From Claviceps africana (Eukaryota > Ascomycota > Sordariomycetes > Hypocreales > Clavicipitaceae): a stretch of 64,000 nucleotides of DNA. Position 1 is the first letter of the stretch; every line of letters begins with the position of its first letter. This document shows positions 1 to 14,300 of the stretch, piece by piece. Where the stretch lies: assembly GCA_018360145.1 (NCBI GenBank), contig SRPY01000035.1, positions 1 to 64,000 on the forward strand, written 5' to 3'. The position numbers and the translations under genes were made by a program. The notes under the pieces were generated by a model. That model made no database searches. It was not told the origin of the DNA and saw only the letters and a program-made list of their open reading frames with translations.

Positions 1-1198
1 GCCTTTATATAGTAGGTATTAATACTTTAAAGGCAATTAATATATATAAAAAGTATATTATTTATATAGTAGCTATTAAATAGTAATAGAATTATAAGTA
101 ACTCTACATAGAAATTATATACTATATATATAGATTACTAATTATTCCTTTAGTTTTAAGCTATTTTTTTATAAAAGTTAAGAGGATTTTTAGCGTTAAC
201 CTTTATAAGTATAACTATACTAAGCATCCTAATTGTTTCTAAGGGACAATCTTACTAGTTATTTATTTATATAGCTTATATTTAATAAACTATAATATTT
301 AAATAGGTCTTAAAGAAGACCTTAAACGCTTTATAATAGACCTTAGTATTAATAAATAGCTTTAAATAGTGGAATTAATAGAATTTAAAGAATAGAACAT
401 CCTTAGCTATATAGAATATAGTATTTATAATATAGAACACACTATATTTAAAGATACCTCTGTTAGTAAAAATAAAAAAGATAACGCCCTTTTTAATATA
501 AAAGAGAAAGAAGACCTTTTTATATAATAATTGTTTTTCTTATAAAGTATTAACCTACTAACGCCCTTAACTATACTATAATAACTATAGATATAGTGTA
601 AAAGAGGCAGTAGTTATAACTTTACTCTTATATAATATCTTTTCTTATATTTTTACTTATTTTTAGGAAGAGTATATAAAAGTCTATATAGTGTATTATA
701 AAAACAGAGAATATTACTGTTTTCTTTTATAGATTAATTATATATTTTACGCTTTATACCTCACTTCCTTATTTTATTTAATAAGATTCTTAAGGTATAT
801 ATAATACTATATATTAATTTTCTCTTCTTTAATATATAGAAGTATAGTGTCTATTATAAGATATAGTTTTCTATAATTTTACATTTTATTTTACTTAATA
901 TATAAATTAGCTAGTATTTACTATAATATATAGTTTTATAATTTTCTTTCTACCTATAATTAGTTTAAAATAAACTTATCTTTTATATGCCTTAGACCTA
1001 TTATAAAATAGAATTCCTTATATAAAAAGAGGATTCCTAATAATATAAGTAGAAAGAACAACTTTATTACTATATATAACTATATACCTATTTATAACTT
1101 ATATATATTCTCTTTTATAATTCCTTTTATAATTATTTATAACGCATTCTACAAGTTACAAATGCCTACGCTTTACGTGCTATATCCAGCACGTAACA
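1..1198 (+). mobile_element. Gypsy-1 retrotransposon, 3' end of a third copy (cut by window start)
   Basis: This segment is colinear with 56,163-57,362, the 3' end of the Gypsy-1 outer copy, and matches the reverse complement of the left end of the inverted copy (39,324 onward). It holds about 1 kb of the uncharacterised region downstream of pol and a complete 3' LTR. The element leaves the window to the left, so its 5' end and left TSD cannot be seen. The base after the LTR begins ATAAT, the expected right TSD. RIP is heavy inside; the last 60 bp keep CpA and TpG. Confidence 0.9.
999..1198 (+). repeat. Gypsy-1 LTR (3' LTR of truncated copy)
   Basis: This 200-bp LTR begins with TATTATAAAATAG, a RIP-altered form of TGTTACGGGACGG, and ends with CACGTAACA. 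It aligns end to end with the LTRs at 25,916, 57,163, 39,324 (inverted) and 51,431 (inverted). The last 40 bp are well preserved and include most of the terminal palindrome described at 39,326. Confidence 0.9.
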
Positions 1199-1203
1199 AT
1201 AAT

Positions 1204-1826
1204 TTTAAAAGTTTAATTTAAAAAGCTTAGTTTAAAGATTAATAGTTAATAAATATATAATTAAATATTTAAAGTAATTTTTAATTTTTTTCTTTTTTAA
1301 TATAACTATAAAATATAAAGAAATATTACCTTTTTTAATATTAATATTTAAAAGTATAGTAATTTAAAAAAAAATAATAAAATTTAAATTTATTAGCTTT
1401 AGTTTATATTATTTAATTAAATAGTTACTTATTATATAAATACTTATATTTATCTTTATAATATTCCCTTTACTTTATTATTTTAAAGTATTAATTAATA
1501 ATAAAGACTATTTGTAAAGCCTTTTAATAATAATATTAATAATATTTAGAAAATTAAATAAAGGCTTATTATTAGGATTTATAATTATAAAAACTTAATT
1601 AATTAAATAATTAAATAAAAAAAAAAGTATTAAAAAGTAAAAGAAAAAGAGAAGTATATATATAAAGAGAAAAACTATTAATATAAAAATTAAAGAAAGC
1701 TAAATTATAACTTATTTATTTTATTAAAATAAATAGTAATAGCTATTATTAATTAATAACTACTTTAATAAATAAAGCTATTAGCTAATTTCTTAAAAAA
1801 GGTTATTTTTCTTTTAATAGTTACTT
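1204..1826. other. AT-desert between Gypsy-1 fragment and LINE fragment
   Basis: No gene. The sequence is almost only A and T, with very few C or G, and is more extreme than the retrotransposons beside it. This fits an older, repeatedly RIP-altered substrate into which the dated insertions jumped. I could not recognise any element in it. Confidence 0.7.
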
Positions 1827-1839
1827 AATAATACTAGTT

Positions 1840-3266
1840 TAAAAAAAAAAAAACTAGGGGCCGCGCCCCCGCGCCGGCCCCGCCCTAAACCCGCCGCTAC
1901 TCCTCCCTGCCGTCACCGTCTATTTCCTTATCCTCCTCACTGCCCCCTTCCCCTCCGCTTTAGTCCCGCTATAGAATTATAGTAAGGCTATATATCTCCT
2001 ATAAAATATTATTTTAATCCTCTAAGGCGTTAGCAATACACTATATCTATAGTATTATTTTATCCTAAAACAAGGCTAACTTAGCCCTGCTCCATTTCCC
2101 CTTTACTTCCTTATTATATTACTAAATAAAATATATTACTATATTTTAAGTAGCCTTATATTTATTATTCTATATATACTATTACTACTATAGCGGCGCT
2201 AATATAGAATTAAAATAGACTTATATTAATAGTCTCCTTAAAGGTATAGAGATTTTATATATTTATTACTTTTTAAATAGCTTCTTTATAAACTATAATA
2301 TTTAAATTAATTTATAGTATTAATTAAGTATTACACTAAAACTATATTAAAGGAGACCTACCTTTTTATAAACTTTTTTTTACTTTAAACACTTAAAATA
2401 AATATTGCTATTACTTAATTAAATATATAGTAGCTTAACATTAAAGTAAAGCTAGTATTAATGTAAACACTTACTAATAGGATTATAACACTATTTTATA
2501 ATATCTTTTACCTTAATTAAATAGGGTAAGTAGAGGGGGTTATATAGCTCCTTAAGCTAAATATAAATTAACTATAGAACTAAGTTAAATAAAAAATAAC
2601 TACTTATACCTTTCTTAATAGTTAGATTTAGTAGCATTTTCTTTAGTATAGTATAATTAAATTAAGTCTAGTACTAGCATAGAAACGCTATAATAAAGGG
2701 GGAGGGGGATACTTATAAATTTTAATAATAAAGAAAGAAGAAAGAGAAGAGGTTAAGTAGGTTAAGGGAAGCCCTTTTTATAGCTAAGAGACCCCCCCCC
2801 CCTTATAGCAGCTAATAAGCAGCTAGCTACTAAACTATATAGCCTCTATAATATTATATAAACCCCTATAGAAGCTAATAGTTAACTCTTAGCGTTAAAG
2901 TAGCAACCTATTAAATATAAAGCAACACTAAGTTAAGGTTTAATTTAAGCGCTAAAGGTAACACACTACTCTCCTTAATACTATACTATACTATTATTAC
3001 TAAACCTCTAACCCTTTATTACATTATTTTAGCGTTACTAACTATACTATACACTCTTTAGTAACGCTAGCTAAAATAAGCTAGCTATATATTAACTTCT
3101 ATAGTAAATAACTACTTAAGGCTATACTAGCCCTAAGGCAGTTACTTTACAGCGGTATATAGGTTTTCCTCCCTACCTTAGGGTTTTTTCTATATAGATT
3201 AAGCAGCAGAGGTACTAGATACTAGGCTAGAAACAGCCTAGCTAGCGTAAATAAATAAATAAAATA
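1840..3266 (+). mobile_element. 5'-truncated LINE-like (non-LTR) element, copy C
   Basis: A 13-bp direct repeat, AATAATACTAGTT, flanks this block (1,827-1,839 and 3,267-3,279), a TSD length typical of non-LTR elements. The right end is a tail of TAAA units. The bases just before the tail (about 3,155-3,215) resemble the 3' end of the full-length LINE copies A and B, including the stretch GGTTTTC...TTAGGGTTTTTTCTATATAG. Together these put the 3' end on the right and the element on the plus strand. At 1.4 kb against 6.8 kb for A and B it is probably 5'-truncated or a related short subfamily. Its first 120 bp (1,853-1,970) are GC-rich, runs of C and CpG with hardly any CpA, which is what strong CpA-specific RIP leaves of a C-rich strand. 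No reading frame survives. Confidence 0.7.
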
Positions 3267-3279
3267 AATAATACTAGTT

Positions 3280-4679
3280 CATAAGTAATAAATTAAAGCT
3301 AATATAAAAATAAAAAACATTTTACTTTACTTAATTAAATTCTCTTTTTCTTTTTCTTTTATACCCCCTTTTTTTAATATTTTTTATTATTTATTATATT
3401 TAAAGCTTTTATTTTTTATAAAATAAATACTTTATTTTAAATTCTCTTTTATAGGCTTTTATATTTCTTTAAGCCTATATTTATTTAAATTATTATTCCT
3501 TTATATTATTAATATAATTAAAAAAGAAATTACCTTTTTTAAATTTTTCTGAAGTATTTAATATTTAAACCTTTTAATTAAAAATAAAAGAATATACTTT
3601 ATAAAATTTAAAATTTTTAAAAATATTTTATAATTTAAAATAAAAGCAGTAAATTCTTTCATTTTTAATTATTATTTTTATAGCTATTTATTAAGTATAT
3701 AAGTAAAATAAACATTTCTTTACTATAAATAAAGTACCTTTTATTAATAAAAATCTTAATTAAATACTTTAAGTTTAATTTATAGTTTTTTAATTAAAAA
3801 CTAAATAGTTTATTTATATTAAAAAGTATAATTTTTAAAACTTTAATATTATTAACTATAAAAAAGTTTTATTTTTAAAGAGATAATAAAGGGAAAGCTA
3901 TTAATAAACTTATATAATTAATATTTATAAGCTTTTAAAAGCTTTATTTATAAACTTATAAAATAAATAGCTTAATTAATTTATACTTTTTATTATAATA
4001 AAGATTATTAAATAAGGTTTTAAAGATTATATTATTTATTTTAATTATAAAATATTAATTAAAGATAATAATATTTTAATTAATAGCTATAAAAAATACT
4101 ATTTTATAATTTACTATAAACTATAGAAAAATAAGTTAATTAATATTTACTATAATAAAAGATTAAATATAAAAGATTTATATAAAAAATAATATAAAAA
4201 GCGCTTCATAATATTAAGTAGCTTTTATTTTTAATTAATATAATAAAAGCCTTTATTATTTTAACTTTTATAAAGTAAAGTATAAAAAAAGGTTTTTAAA
4301 GTTTATATAAAAATAAAAGTAAATTTTATAACTTTTTAATTATTTATGTTACTTCAAAGTAATTATAGTACTTAACTTTATTTAAAAAAGCACTTTTAAG
4401 TATAAATATATATATTTTTCTTTTTTTATTTATATATTAAAAGAATTTATTAAATATATAATATTAATAATTAATAATAATTTATAAATACTAAAGCTTA
4501 AAATAAAGTAAGCTTGAAAAGCTCTTTTTAGGCTTAATTCATTAATTAAATTTAAACTTTTACTTTTATAATAGGTTTTTATAAATAATATTTTTAATAT
4601 AAATAGTATAATATATATAGTTAAGCTTAAATAAACCTTTTAAATTCTTTTAAATATAATAATTAATAAGCTTATATAT
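3280..4679. other. AT-desert, no gene recognised
   Basis: Very AT-rich, RIP-like sequence with no surviving frame and no terminal repeat that I could define. It precedes the tandem duplication starting near 4,680 and may be part of the same old element or array. Confidence 0.6.
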
Positions 4680-6772
4680 ATAAACCTTTATATCTTTTTT
4701 AATAAAACTTAGTTATTTTTTAATATTAACTTTATATAAAAAGTTTATTAAAGAAAAACCTTAATTTTTAAGCTTTTAACTTTAACTATAAATAAAGAAG
4801 TGTTTTTATTTATAGCTTTATAATTATAAAATATATATTTAAATAATAATAAAAGAGTTATTAAGTATTACTTATATAAACTTTATATTAATTTTATTAA
4901 ACTTTAAAATTCTTTAATAAAACTAATTATTAAGATAAATATAAAGCCTTTATTTAAAAATTTAATAATAAAATAAATTTAAAAATAGTATTATATAGTA
5001 TTTAATAAAGCTACTTTTATAAGTATAAATTAAACTATACTTTAAGTTTTATTATTTACTTTAAAATTATTATTACTACCTTTTTAATTATTTAATTAAA
5101 GTTTAATTTATTTATTATTATTATTTTTTAAATAAAGTATTAAGCTAAAATAGTAATTTATAAATAATACTTTATAAATATTTATATTTAAATAATAAAA
5201 AAATAACTTATATAAAAGGTATAAAAAAAGTAAATTAACTTTAATATAGTTATTAAATCTTTTTAATATAATAATCCCTTTATTTTAATTAATTACTAAA
5301 GTAAAATTAATACTTTTTATAAAATAAAAAGAAGTATTTTTTTTTAATAATAATAAAAGAATACTATTATAAATAATAAAGAAAATAAAAAGAGAGGAAA
5401 GTTAGCTTAAAGGCTTTAATAAATTAATTAAATTAATTACGTTTAAATAAATTAAATTATAAGCTTAAAAGGTAAAATATAAAATAATATATATAATATA
5501 TTAATTAAGGCTATTAAAAGTACTAAGTTAAATATAATAATATATATAATTACTATTAATTTTTTACCTTTTTTAAAAAAAAAAAGAGTTTATTAATATA
5601 ATATTTTTATATTTACACTTACTTTTAATATTTATATATTAATTATTTTAATTAAACTTTATATAGTTAAAGTATAAAGTAATATTTCTAAATGTAGTTA
5701 TAATTAAATAAAGTAAAATAAAAAAAAGGTTAAATTTTATAAAACAAAAGCTTAATATTATAAAGAAAAGATTAATAATTAATAAATAACTTTTTTTAAA
5801 AAAAAGGCTTAATAAAAGCTATTAATATTTATTATATTTAAACTAGTTAATAAAATTAAAGGCTTAAAATTAAAGAAATAAACTATTTAATTAAGTAAAG
5901 ATTAATTTATTTATTTAAATTAAAATTTATTTAATACCTTATTTTCTTTAGCCTTTAATTATATTAAATTATAGCTATAGTAAAGTTAGCTACTATTTTA
6001 AAGAGGTATTATATTAAGCTAAAAGGTTAATAGAAATATATAAAGAGATATAATTAAAAATTAACTTAATATAACTATAAAGAAAGAAAAAGGAAAAAAG
6101 CCTTTAATATAGTAGAGATTAATTAATTAAAAGATATAAAGAAGTTCTTTTTTTTTTAAATAGCTTAAAAAAAGTATAGCTATTATTATAAGTTTTTATA
6201 TATACTTAATTTAATTAATTAATTAATTTAAGCCTAGCTATTATTATAGTATCCCCCCTTTAATATATATATACTAAAGTTAATTTATTATAATACCTTT
6301 ATTTTTTTTAATATCTTTAACTTTAAACTATTTAATTAATTTAATAACTTATTAATCAAACTAACCTTAATTATTTTAATAGTATAGTTATAGTTACAGC
6401 ACTTTTATAATACCTTTAATTTATTAAGGTATATAGCCTCCTTATATATATTATTCTCTCTTCTTTAGGCCGTTATACTACTATTATAAATTATTATATA
6501 TACCTTAATTAATTTTCATTTCAGCCTAGTTACTACTGCAGTATTCTTTTAAGAGCACTTTATTACTAAAACTAATTTATTATATTCTCTTTACTTTTTT
6601 TAATATTTTTCACTTTAAACTATTTAATTAATTTAATAACTTTTAAATAAAACTAACTTTAATTATTTTAATTATATAGTTATAGTTATAGCATTTTTAC
6701 AATACCTTTAATTTATTAGGGTATATAGCTTACTTATATATATGTTTTTCTTTCCTAAGCTAATATAATATA
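4680..6772. repeat. Tandem duplication, unit 1 (about 2.1 kb)
   Basis: The block starting TAAACCTTTATAT near 4,681 recurs from 6,773, immediately after the end of this block (TCCTAAGCTAATATAAT). The second unit runs 6,773-7,202 and resumes at 22,407, because Gypsy-2 inserted in it. Matches include the stretches near 4,800/6,880, 5,100/7,190 and 5,130/22,420 and the shared end TTAGGCTAATGT at 23,739. The copies differ mainly by transitions. The unit is extremely AT-rich, without a frame; it could be an old transposon pair or a satellite. Confidence 0.75.
6174..6770. repeat. Internal tandem duplication of about 300 bp inside unit 1
   Basis: Roughly 6,174-6,472 and 6,474-6,770 are diverged copies of each other: both contain the series CTTTAAACTATTTAATTAAT, then a TAGTTATAGTTA stretch, then AATACCTTTAATTTATTA and a GTATATAGC stretch. 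Unit 2 (22,407-23,750) has only one copy of this segment, which explains why it is about 300 bp shorter. Confidence 0.7.
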
Positions 6773-7202
6773 TAAACCTTTATATTATTTTTAGTAAAAC
6801 TTAATTATTTTTAAATATTAGCTTTATTTAAAAAGTTTATTAAAAAAAGACTTTAATTTATAAGCTTTTAACCTTAACTATAAAGAAAGAAGTATTTATA
6901 TTTATAGCTTTATAATTATAAAATATATATTTAAATAATAGTAAAAGAATTATTAAAAATTATTTATATAAACTTTATATTAATTTTATTAAGCTTTAAG
7001 ATTTTTTAATAAAACTAACTATTTAAGTAAATATAAAGCCTTTATTTAAAAATTTAATAATAAAGTAAATTTAAAAATAATATTATATAATATTTAATAA
7101 AGCTACTTTAATGAATTTAAATTAAGTTATATTTTAAATTTTATTATTTACTTTAAAATTATTATTATTACCTTTTTAATTATTTAATTAAAGCTTAATT
7201 TA
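6773..7202. repeat. Tandem duplication, unit 2, left part
   Basis: This is the left part of the second copy of the block at 4,680-6,772. It is broken at 7,202 by Gypsy-2; the last five bases, ATTTA (7,198-7,202), are the target site duplicated by that insertion. Confidence 0.75.
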
Positions 7203-7493
7203 TGTTATAGACTAGCCTAGAGGCGTGCTGCTTTCTAGCGTTAATAAAGTTTATATTAATCTTACCCCCCTTTAAAAGAGGGTAAAAAGTAAAGAGAAAC
7301 TATTTTAGTTTATATAGGTATTTACTTAAATAAATACTTAAGGTTTTATTTAGCTTTATTAAATCTTTTTTATAGAATTGTAATAGTTCTACTAAGTTAT
7401 CTTTATAGAACTATAATAGTTTTATTATAGCTTTATAACGCTTCCTTTATTATTACTACTATATATTTAAGCTAGTAGCTTAGATCTATTATA
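7203..7493 (-). repeat. Gypsy-2 3' LTR (left)
   Basis: Aligns over its whole length with 22,123-22,406. Its outer edge, TGTTATAGACTAGCC followed by GGCGTGCTGC, is little mutated, whereas its inner edge reads ATCTATTATA where the other copy has ATCCATCACA. Confidence 0.9.
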
Positions 7494-8363
7494 TAGCCTC
7501 TTATTAAATTATTATATTAAAGGAGTAGTAGTAGTGTAGTTATAGAATAACATTATTTTATTTATATTTTATAGGTCTACTATCTACTATAGCTTTACTC
7601 TTTATATATTACCTAATTATATAGCCTATATTAATTAATAATAAATAAGTAAATAAATAAATAAAAGTTAAAAATAAATACACTTATTGCTATATAACGC
7701 GCTTTTTTTTAATAGAAGTCTATTATAATCCCCGCTATTTATTTTATTAATAGTTATAATCTTTCCCTCCTTTATATTCCTTAAAGTTATTTATTTTAAT
7801 ATTATATTATTATTATTTCCTTAGCCCTCCGCTACTATTTTATAATATTATTAAAGTATTTATATTAATAAGTTAATATAAAACTCTATTCTTTAGTATT
7901 AATTTATAAGTAAAGTAGCTATTTCTTTAATATATATTAAAACTATTTTATTATTAAGCTAAGACTATTTATAAAGAAGGTATATTCTATTTTTTATTTA
8001 GAAATATTATAAAAAAGATATAGTAACTTAAGTAAAGATTTAGGAATTATATTAGCTACTATTAAAGCTTCTATACCTTTCTCTTTACTACTGCTTAAGT
8101 GGTATATTAATAGGATTTTTATAAAGGGGAATTTCTATAAAAATTCCTTTAAAAGTATTAAAGAAAAGAAAGATAATATCTATATTTAATATAGAGATAA
8201 TATAATACTTTATAGAAAGTATAGCTATTAGCCTTTAAAAACTAATTAATTAAAATTATATTAGCCTTATATTATAGTAAAGAGAGGATATAATTAAGAG
8301 TTATAAATTTACACTACTAGTTTAAAACTACATTAAGTATACTATAACGTTATTATAATAATT

Positions 8364-11300
8364 TTATTTTATTTATTTTATTTATTTACTCTAAGGGGCA
8401 TAGAGCCCTTAGCTAGTACCTTATCTTAATAACCTATATAGGAAAAACCTTAGAATAAAGGGGAAAACCTATATATAATAGTAGATATAGGTGCTAAAGG
8501 GGCTTAAGTTAGGCTTTAAGCAGTGCTTATTATAAAAATTAATATACTATTAGCTAGGCTTTAACTATAATTAATAAAAGGAGTTTAGTAAAGGGTATAG
8601 GTAGTATATATAGAAAGGTATATAAAAATATATTAAATTTAAAGGGGGGGGGTAAAGACTCGATAGTTTTATATTAAGCTTTATTTAAAGCTAAGCTAAG
8701 TTACTAAAAGGGGGGTAGTATATTAGCTATATATTACAAAATATAAGGCAGTGTAGAAGGGCGTGGAAGGTTATAGAAGGTTATAGGTTATAATATAACT
8801 ACACTACTAATCTAAAGGCACGCTAATTATTAAATTAAGTAATTATTATATACTAAATTATTAAAAGTTATTAATTTAATAAGTACTAAATATAAAACTA
8901 AATTAAGCCTTAGTAGTAAGTAATATAGGTATAGTATAGTAGTAAAATAGCAGTTATTAATTACTTAAATAGATTTAATATATTAATAAATAATTTAATA
9001 AGTAATTTAAAGTATTACTCTTTTTTTATAAATAAAGGGGACCTCTTTAAAGGTTTTTCCTCTTTTTCTCTTTTCTTTTCTTTATATTTAATTAAAAAAT
9101 TATAAATATCCCTTTCCCTTTTAAAATTTAATATAAGGCTATTTTAGTCTTTATATTAAAGCTAGTTTAAACCCTTAGTGTTATATTAATCCTAAATAGT
9201 AAAGAAAATAGTTAGTTAATTAAAAGTTAAAGGCTCTTTAATAAATATTTAGTCTCTCTTTATACTTATTTAAGCTTTAACTTTAATTTATATAAGGTAT
9301 AGAGTAAGTATTTTTATACTCCCTTTACTTTATTAAAATAAAAGATCTTAATATTTATTACTATAATTAATTTAATAGATATTTAATATAGAATTACAGT
9401 AAGGCTACTATAGTTAATTTAAATTTTAAGTATTAGTTTAAACTATTTTAAATATATATAGCTTAGTAAATTATATTTAATAAATTTAAGATTAAATATA
9501 AAACTAAGTTAAATACTAATTAAAGTAAGCCCTACTTAATATAGCAGTAGTTTATAATATAGTGTAAAAAGTTATAGACTTTTAAGCTTAATATAACCTA
9601 AATAATTCTATAGCATTTAATATAAATTTAATTTAATCCTTTAGTAAAGGTATATTAATAATTAATATTATATAGTGTAATTTATATAGGGTTATTTAAT
9701 AAATAGCTAAATACTTTATTAATATTAAGTTAGCTTTAATATAGGGTTTAAGTTAGGCCTTTATTATAACTACTAGCTATAGTAATATTTTTAAGTATAA
9801 AATATTAGTTTATATAAATTAAATTATTTATTTATTAAAGTAATAAAATAACTTAATAAAATAGTCTTTAGTAAAAGTAAATAAGGCTTATATTAGCTTT
9901 AAGGTAGTAGTAAAGGGGTTTAAAAATAAAGAGAGAGAAAATAATAATAATAGTAGTAAAGTAAAGGGAGAAAAGGTTTAAAAAAGGGGCTATAGTAAAA
10001 GAGATAAAGAGATATATAGGCAGCCCTATAGCTAGCTTTATAGCTAATAAGTTTAGGTTTTTTTATTTTATTTTATTCTTTTCTTTTATTTTTATTTCTT
10101 TTTTTTTTTTATTATTATTATTTTTTTTTTTTCTTTTCTTCTATTTTTTTATAAATAAAATAGAATGATTTAGGGCTTAATTTAGTTATATATTAATACT
10201 AATATAAATACTAAAGTGTAATATATTAATAGTTTTAAGTAATAAAGGTAAAGCAATAAAGAGGCCTATATTAAGCCTATATTAAGGACTAAAAGGTATT
10301 ATTATTTATTACTATTCCTTTTATAAAGTAAAGGTAAGTTAAAAGTATAAAAGGTAATTAGTTTTAAAGAGCTACTTTATTAAGTATTATATAAAGCTAA
10401 GCTAGTTAAAGGTAGTATAGATTTCTTTTAAGTTTTAAATTAAGCTTACTTTAAACCTTAAAGAGTAAAGGTAGTTATATTTAAAGTATTAAAAAATAAA
10501 ATAATAAATATCTTTATAGTTACTTTAATAGTAATATATTAGTAAGTTTATATTAAAAATATAGTAAAAGTAAAGAAAGAAGTTAAAGCTAATCTTTTTA
10601 ATATAAAGCTAAACTAAGGCTAATAATTTAAACTTAATAAAGTAATAATAAAGTTAAAGTACCTTTTTTTTAAAGTAAAAGTTTAAGTTTTATTTAACTA
10701 TAGTAAAGTGTTAATTTAAGTATTAGTAAACTATTAAAGCTTATTTTTAAAGCTATTACTCTTTTTAGTTTAATTTTAATGTTTTAAATGTAAAAAATAT
10801 AGTAAAGTTTAATAAAGGCTAAGTTAAAAGTAATATATAGTTAATATAAGGTTATTTTCTATATTAAAGGCTATATTAAAGGTAGGTTACTATTAAAGTA
10901 TAAGCTATTTAGATTTTATTAGCTATTTTATTTACCTTAATTTTATTATAAAATTATTAAGCTTAGTAGTTAAAGTATAGATTTAAAAGGGGGATTATTA
11001 CTTTAGTTTTAATTAAAAACTATAATATAGCTTTATAAGTATTAATAATAGTATAAAGGTATTAAGTTTACTTTATAGTAAAGGCTTTAGTAATACCTTT
11101 AGCTATACCTTTATATTTAGTTAAAGTATAATATAAGCCTATACTATAGCTAATAAAGCTTTAAATAACTTAGGTATAAAGAAGTTTAAACTTATATAAT
11201 AAATACCTTTAAGTAAATATAAAAAGTATAGTAAAAATAAGTTATTATTATATTAGTTTTATAGTAAGCTTAAGTTAATAAGCCTTTTATTAAAGTTTAT

Positions 11301-14300
11301 AGTAAATTTAAATACTAAGGAAATAAGCTAACTATATTAGCTAAACTATTATAGTTTTAAATTAAATTAACGTTATTAGTAGCTATCTTTTTTTATTAAA
11401 GTAAATAAGTTTACTTTTCTATAAATAGAACTTTAGGCTTAATTTATAGAATTATTTTTAATAAACTACTTAAATAGTTTTAAGTTAAGCTTAAGTCTTC
11501 TTTATTATATAGCTATATATTAAAATATTAATATTATTAAAAAAGCTAAGTATTAATATAAAGTTAACTATTATAAGTTTAATGTAAAGTAAAGTAATAT
11601 AGAGAAAAAAGAGGATTAAGGATATAAAGGACCTTTAAAGGACCTCTATAAATACTATATAAAGGGCTGCTATTTAGCTATTAAATATAAAGTAGGCTTT
11701 ATATAATATAATAAAGGCTTAGGTTTAATATACTATTTATATAAAGAGATTAATAAAGACTATTATATAGGTAAGTCTTATATAATATATTATATTAAAG
11801 GTAGCTAAAATATTAAGTTAAAAAAGTAATATAATACTACTATAGTACTATACTATATATATAGCTTTTATTAAAACAGTAAGGGCTACCTTTATAAAAT
11901 AATTAATATAATTACCTATTTAAAGCTTTAAAAGAGTGCTACTCTCCTTAGCTATATAGGTAATTTATATTACTATTACTACTTTTAATACCTTACCTAT
12001 AATACTAAGAAGGGAGATTAGTTTTTATATATTAATATACTTCTTTTCTTTAGGTAATTTTCTTAGCTTATAAAGGACTATAACTTTAGCCTTTTAAAAT
12101 AAAGTTAGGTAATACTTAATATAGTAGTATATATTAAGTAAGTTAGAGAGAACATTAATAAGTAGTTTATTATAGGCTTTAAAGAACTTTATTAAAAGCT
12201 TATTAAGTTTAAAGGCTTTCTAGTTAATTAGTCCTTTAATTATATTATATATCTTTAAGGCTATAAAGTAGTCTTTCTTTAAGAATATAGTAGAGTTAAG
12301 TTAAAGGCTAAGGTTAGCTAATATATTATTTATATAAATAGTTAAGGTAGAAAAGAATTTATTAAAAAATGCCTTTACTTTATTATAATAAAAGGTAGCT
12401 AAAGGTATACTATTACTACTATAATAAAGAGCTAAAATTTAAATAGTTTTAAGTAATAAATTACTATAAAGTTAAGCCTATTATTTTAGTTTTTAAAGGT
12501 TACTCTTTTTAGCTATTATATTCACTACTATATAGCGTTAGAAGCTATATTATTTCTTATAAATAACTTATTTTTAATTTAAAGCTATATTAATAGTAGC
12601 CTATTAGCTTACCTTAATATAGTAGTATTATTAAAGTCTTTAAGTATATTTTATATTATAAATAGCTTTATAAACCTTAAGGGTCTATTATAGCTACACT
12701 TTAAAGGCACTATAAAGGCCCTTTAATATAAAAAGGGTAGTAATAGTAGTAAGTTTAGCTATAAACTATATAATAAAGAAGTTAATTTAATAAGGGATAT
12801 TAAGGATAGTTAGTATAAAAAAGGGGTAAAAGTAGTGTATTACTTTTATAATAATAAGCGTTTTATTTATTTAAGGCTATTAAAAGTAATATAGGGTTTA
12901 TTTAGTAGTTTTAGTTATAGAACTATAATTATAAAAGGTAATATAAATAAACTATTAAATATAGTTAAATTTAGTAAGGTTTAATTCTTTTAAAAATTAA
13001 GTTTAAAGGTTAGTAAATAATTAAATATAGTTAATAGTACTATCTCTTTTACTTTATATTTACTATATTATTTTACTTTAAAGTATAATAAATTTAAGTT
13101 ACTACTAAGCTATAATTATTAAAAGTTTATTACTATTAAGTAATATATAGCTATATTAGTTTTAAAGAGAGTAATATTAATTAAAGTTATTAATAAAGAT
13201 ATAGCAGTACTATAGTAATTCTATAAAGAAGTTATAAAAGGGAGTTATTTAATTATAGTAGTAGGTAAAAGAGTAAATAAAGTAAATATTAATATTATAA
13301 AGAGTTATAGTATATTAATTAGTGCTAAACTATATTATTTATAAGCTAAGGCTATATTAATAATAAATATAAATAGCTATTCTTTTACTTTAAGCTATAA
13401 GTTAATAGAAACTTAGGCTTAGGTTTAAGGGGTCTTTATTAATACTATATAGTTTTTAAATCGCTATTATATTAATTTTAGGTTAGGACTTAAGAGTTAA
13501 ATAAATAAGTTATATCTTCTTTTATATATTTTAATATATTACTTATAATATTATATTTAATTAAAGGGTAAGGGGGTTTTTTATAATAAAGGGGCTAACT
13601 TAATACTAAGGTAGTAGCTAAGAAAGGCCTTAATAGCGCCTTAAGGCCTTAATAGAGGGGGTATAAATATTATATTAAGGCTTAGGTATTAATTATAGCT
13701 ACCTTAAAGGTATTTACTATACTTTTAAAGTAAAGCTTTATTAAAAAGAGTGTTACTAACCTATTTATATTAGCTATAGATTTAAACCTTAGTTTAGTTA
13801 TTTATATTTATAAAGGTTAGTATAAATAAAGTAATAAAGCTATTAAGTTAGTTTAAATATATAGTATAGGCTTTTATTTAGTAGTTATTAATAATTAAGT
13901 AGTGTTTTAATTAAGTAAAGTAAATATCTATATAGTTAGTGTATTACTCTTACTCTATATTTATAATAGCTAAGTAGTTAGTTTTAAAAGTATATTTAAT
14001 AGTAGTGTAGTAGCTATAATATAGAGTTATAGTATAGTATATAGTAATATAGCTAAATTTAAAGTATTAATAGTATTAGTATAAGTAAAGAGCTTTATTA
14101 TATAGTTTAGCTTTAAATATTTTAGCTTTATAAATAACTTCTCTATAGTATAGTCTATTAGCTATATTAATATCTTTAATTTTAAAGATAAAGGAGGCTT
14201 ATATTATAGTACTATAGAGTTTTTATACTATAACTTTAGCAATACTATTACTATTAATAAAGGTAAAGTAGTAAAAAATATCTTTTTTAATAACTTAATA

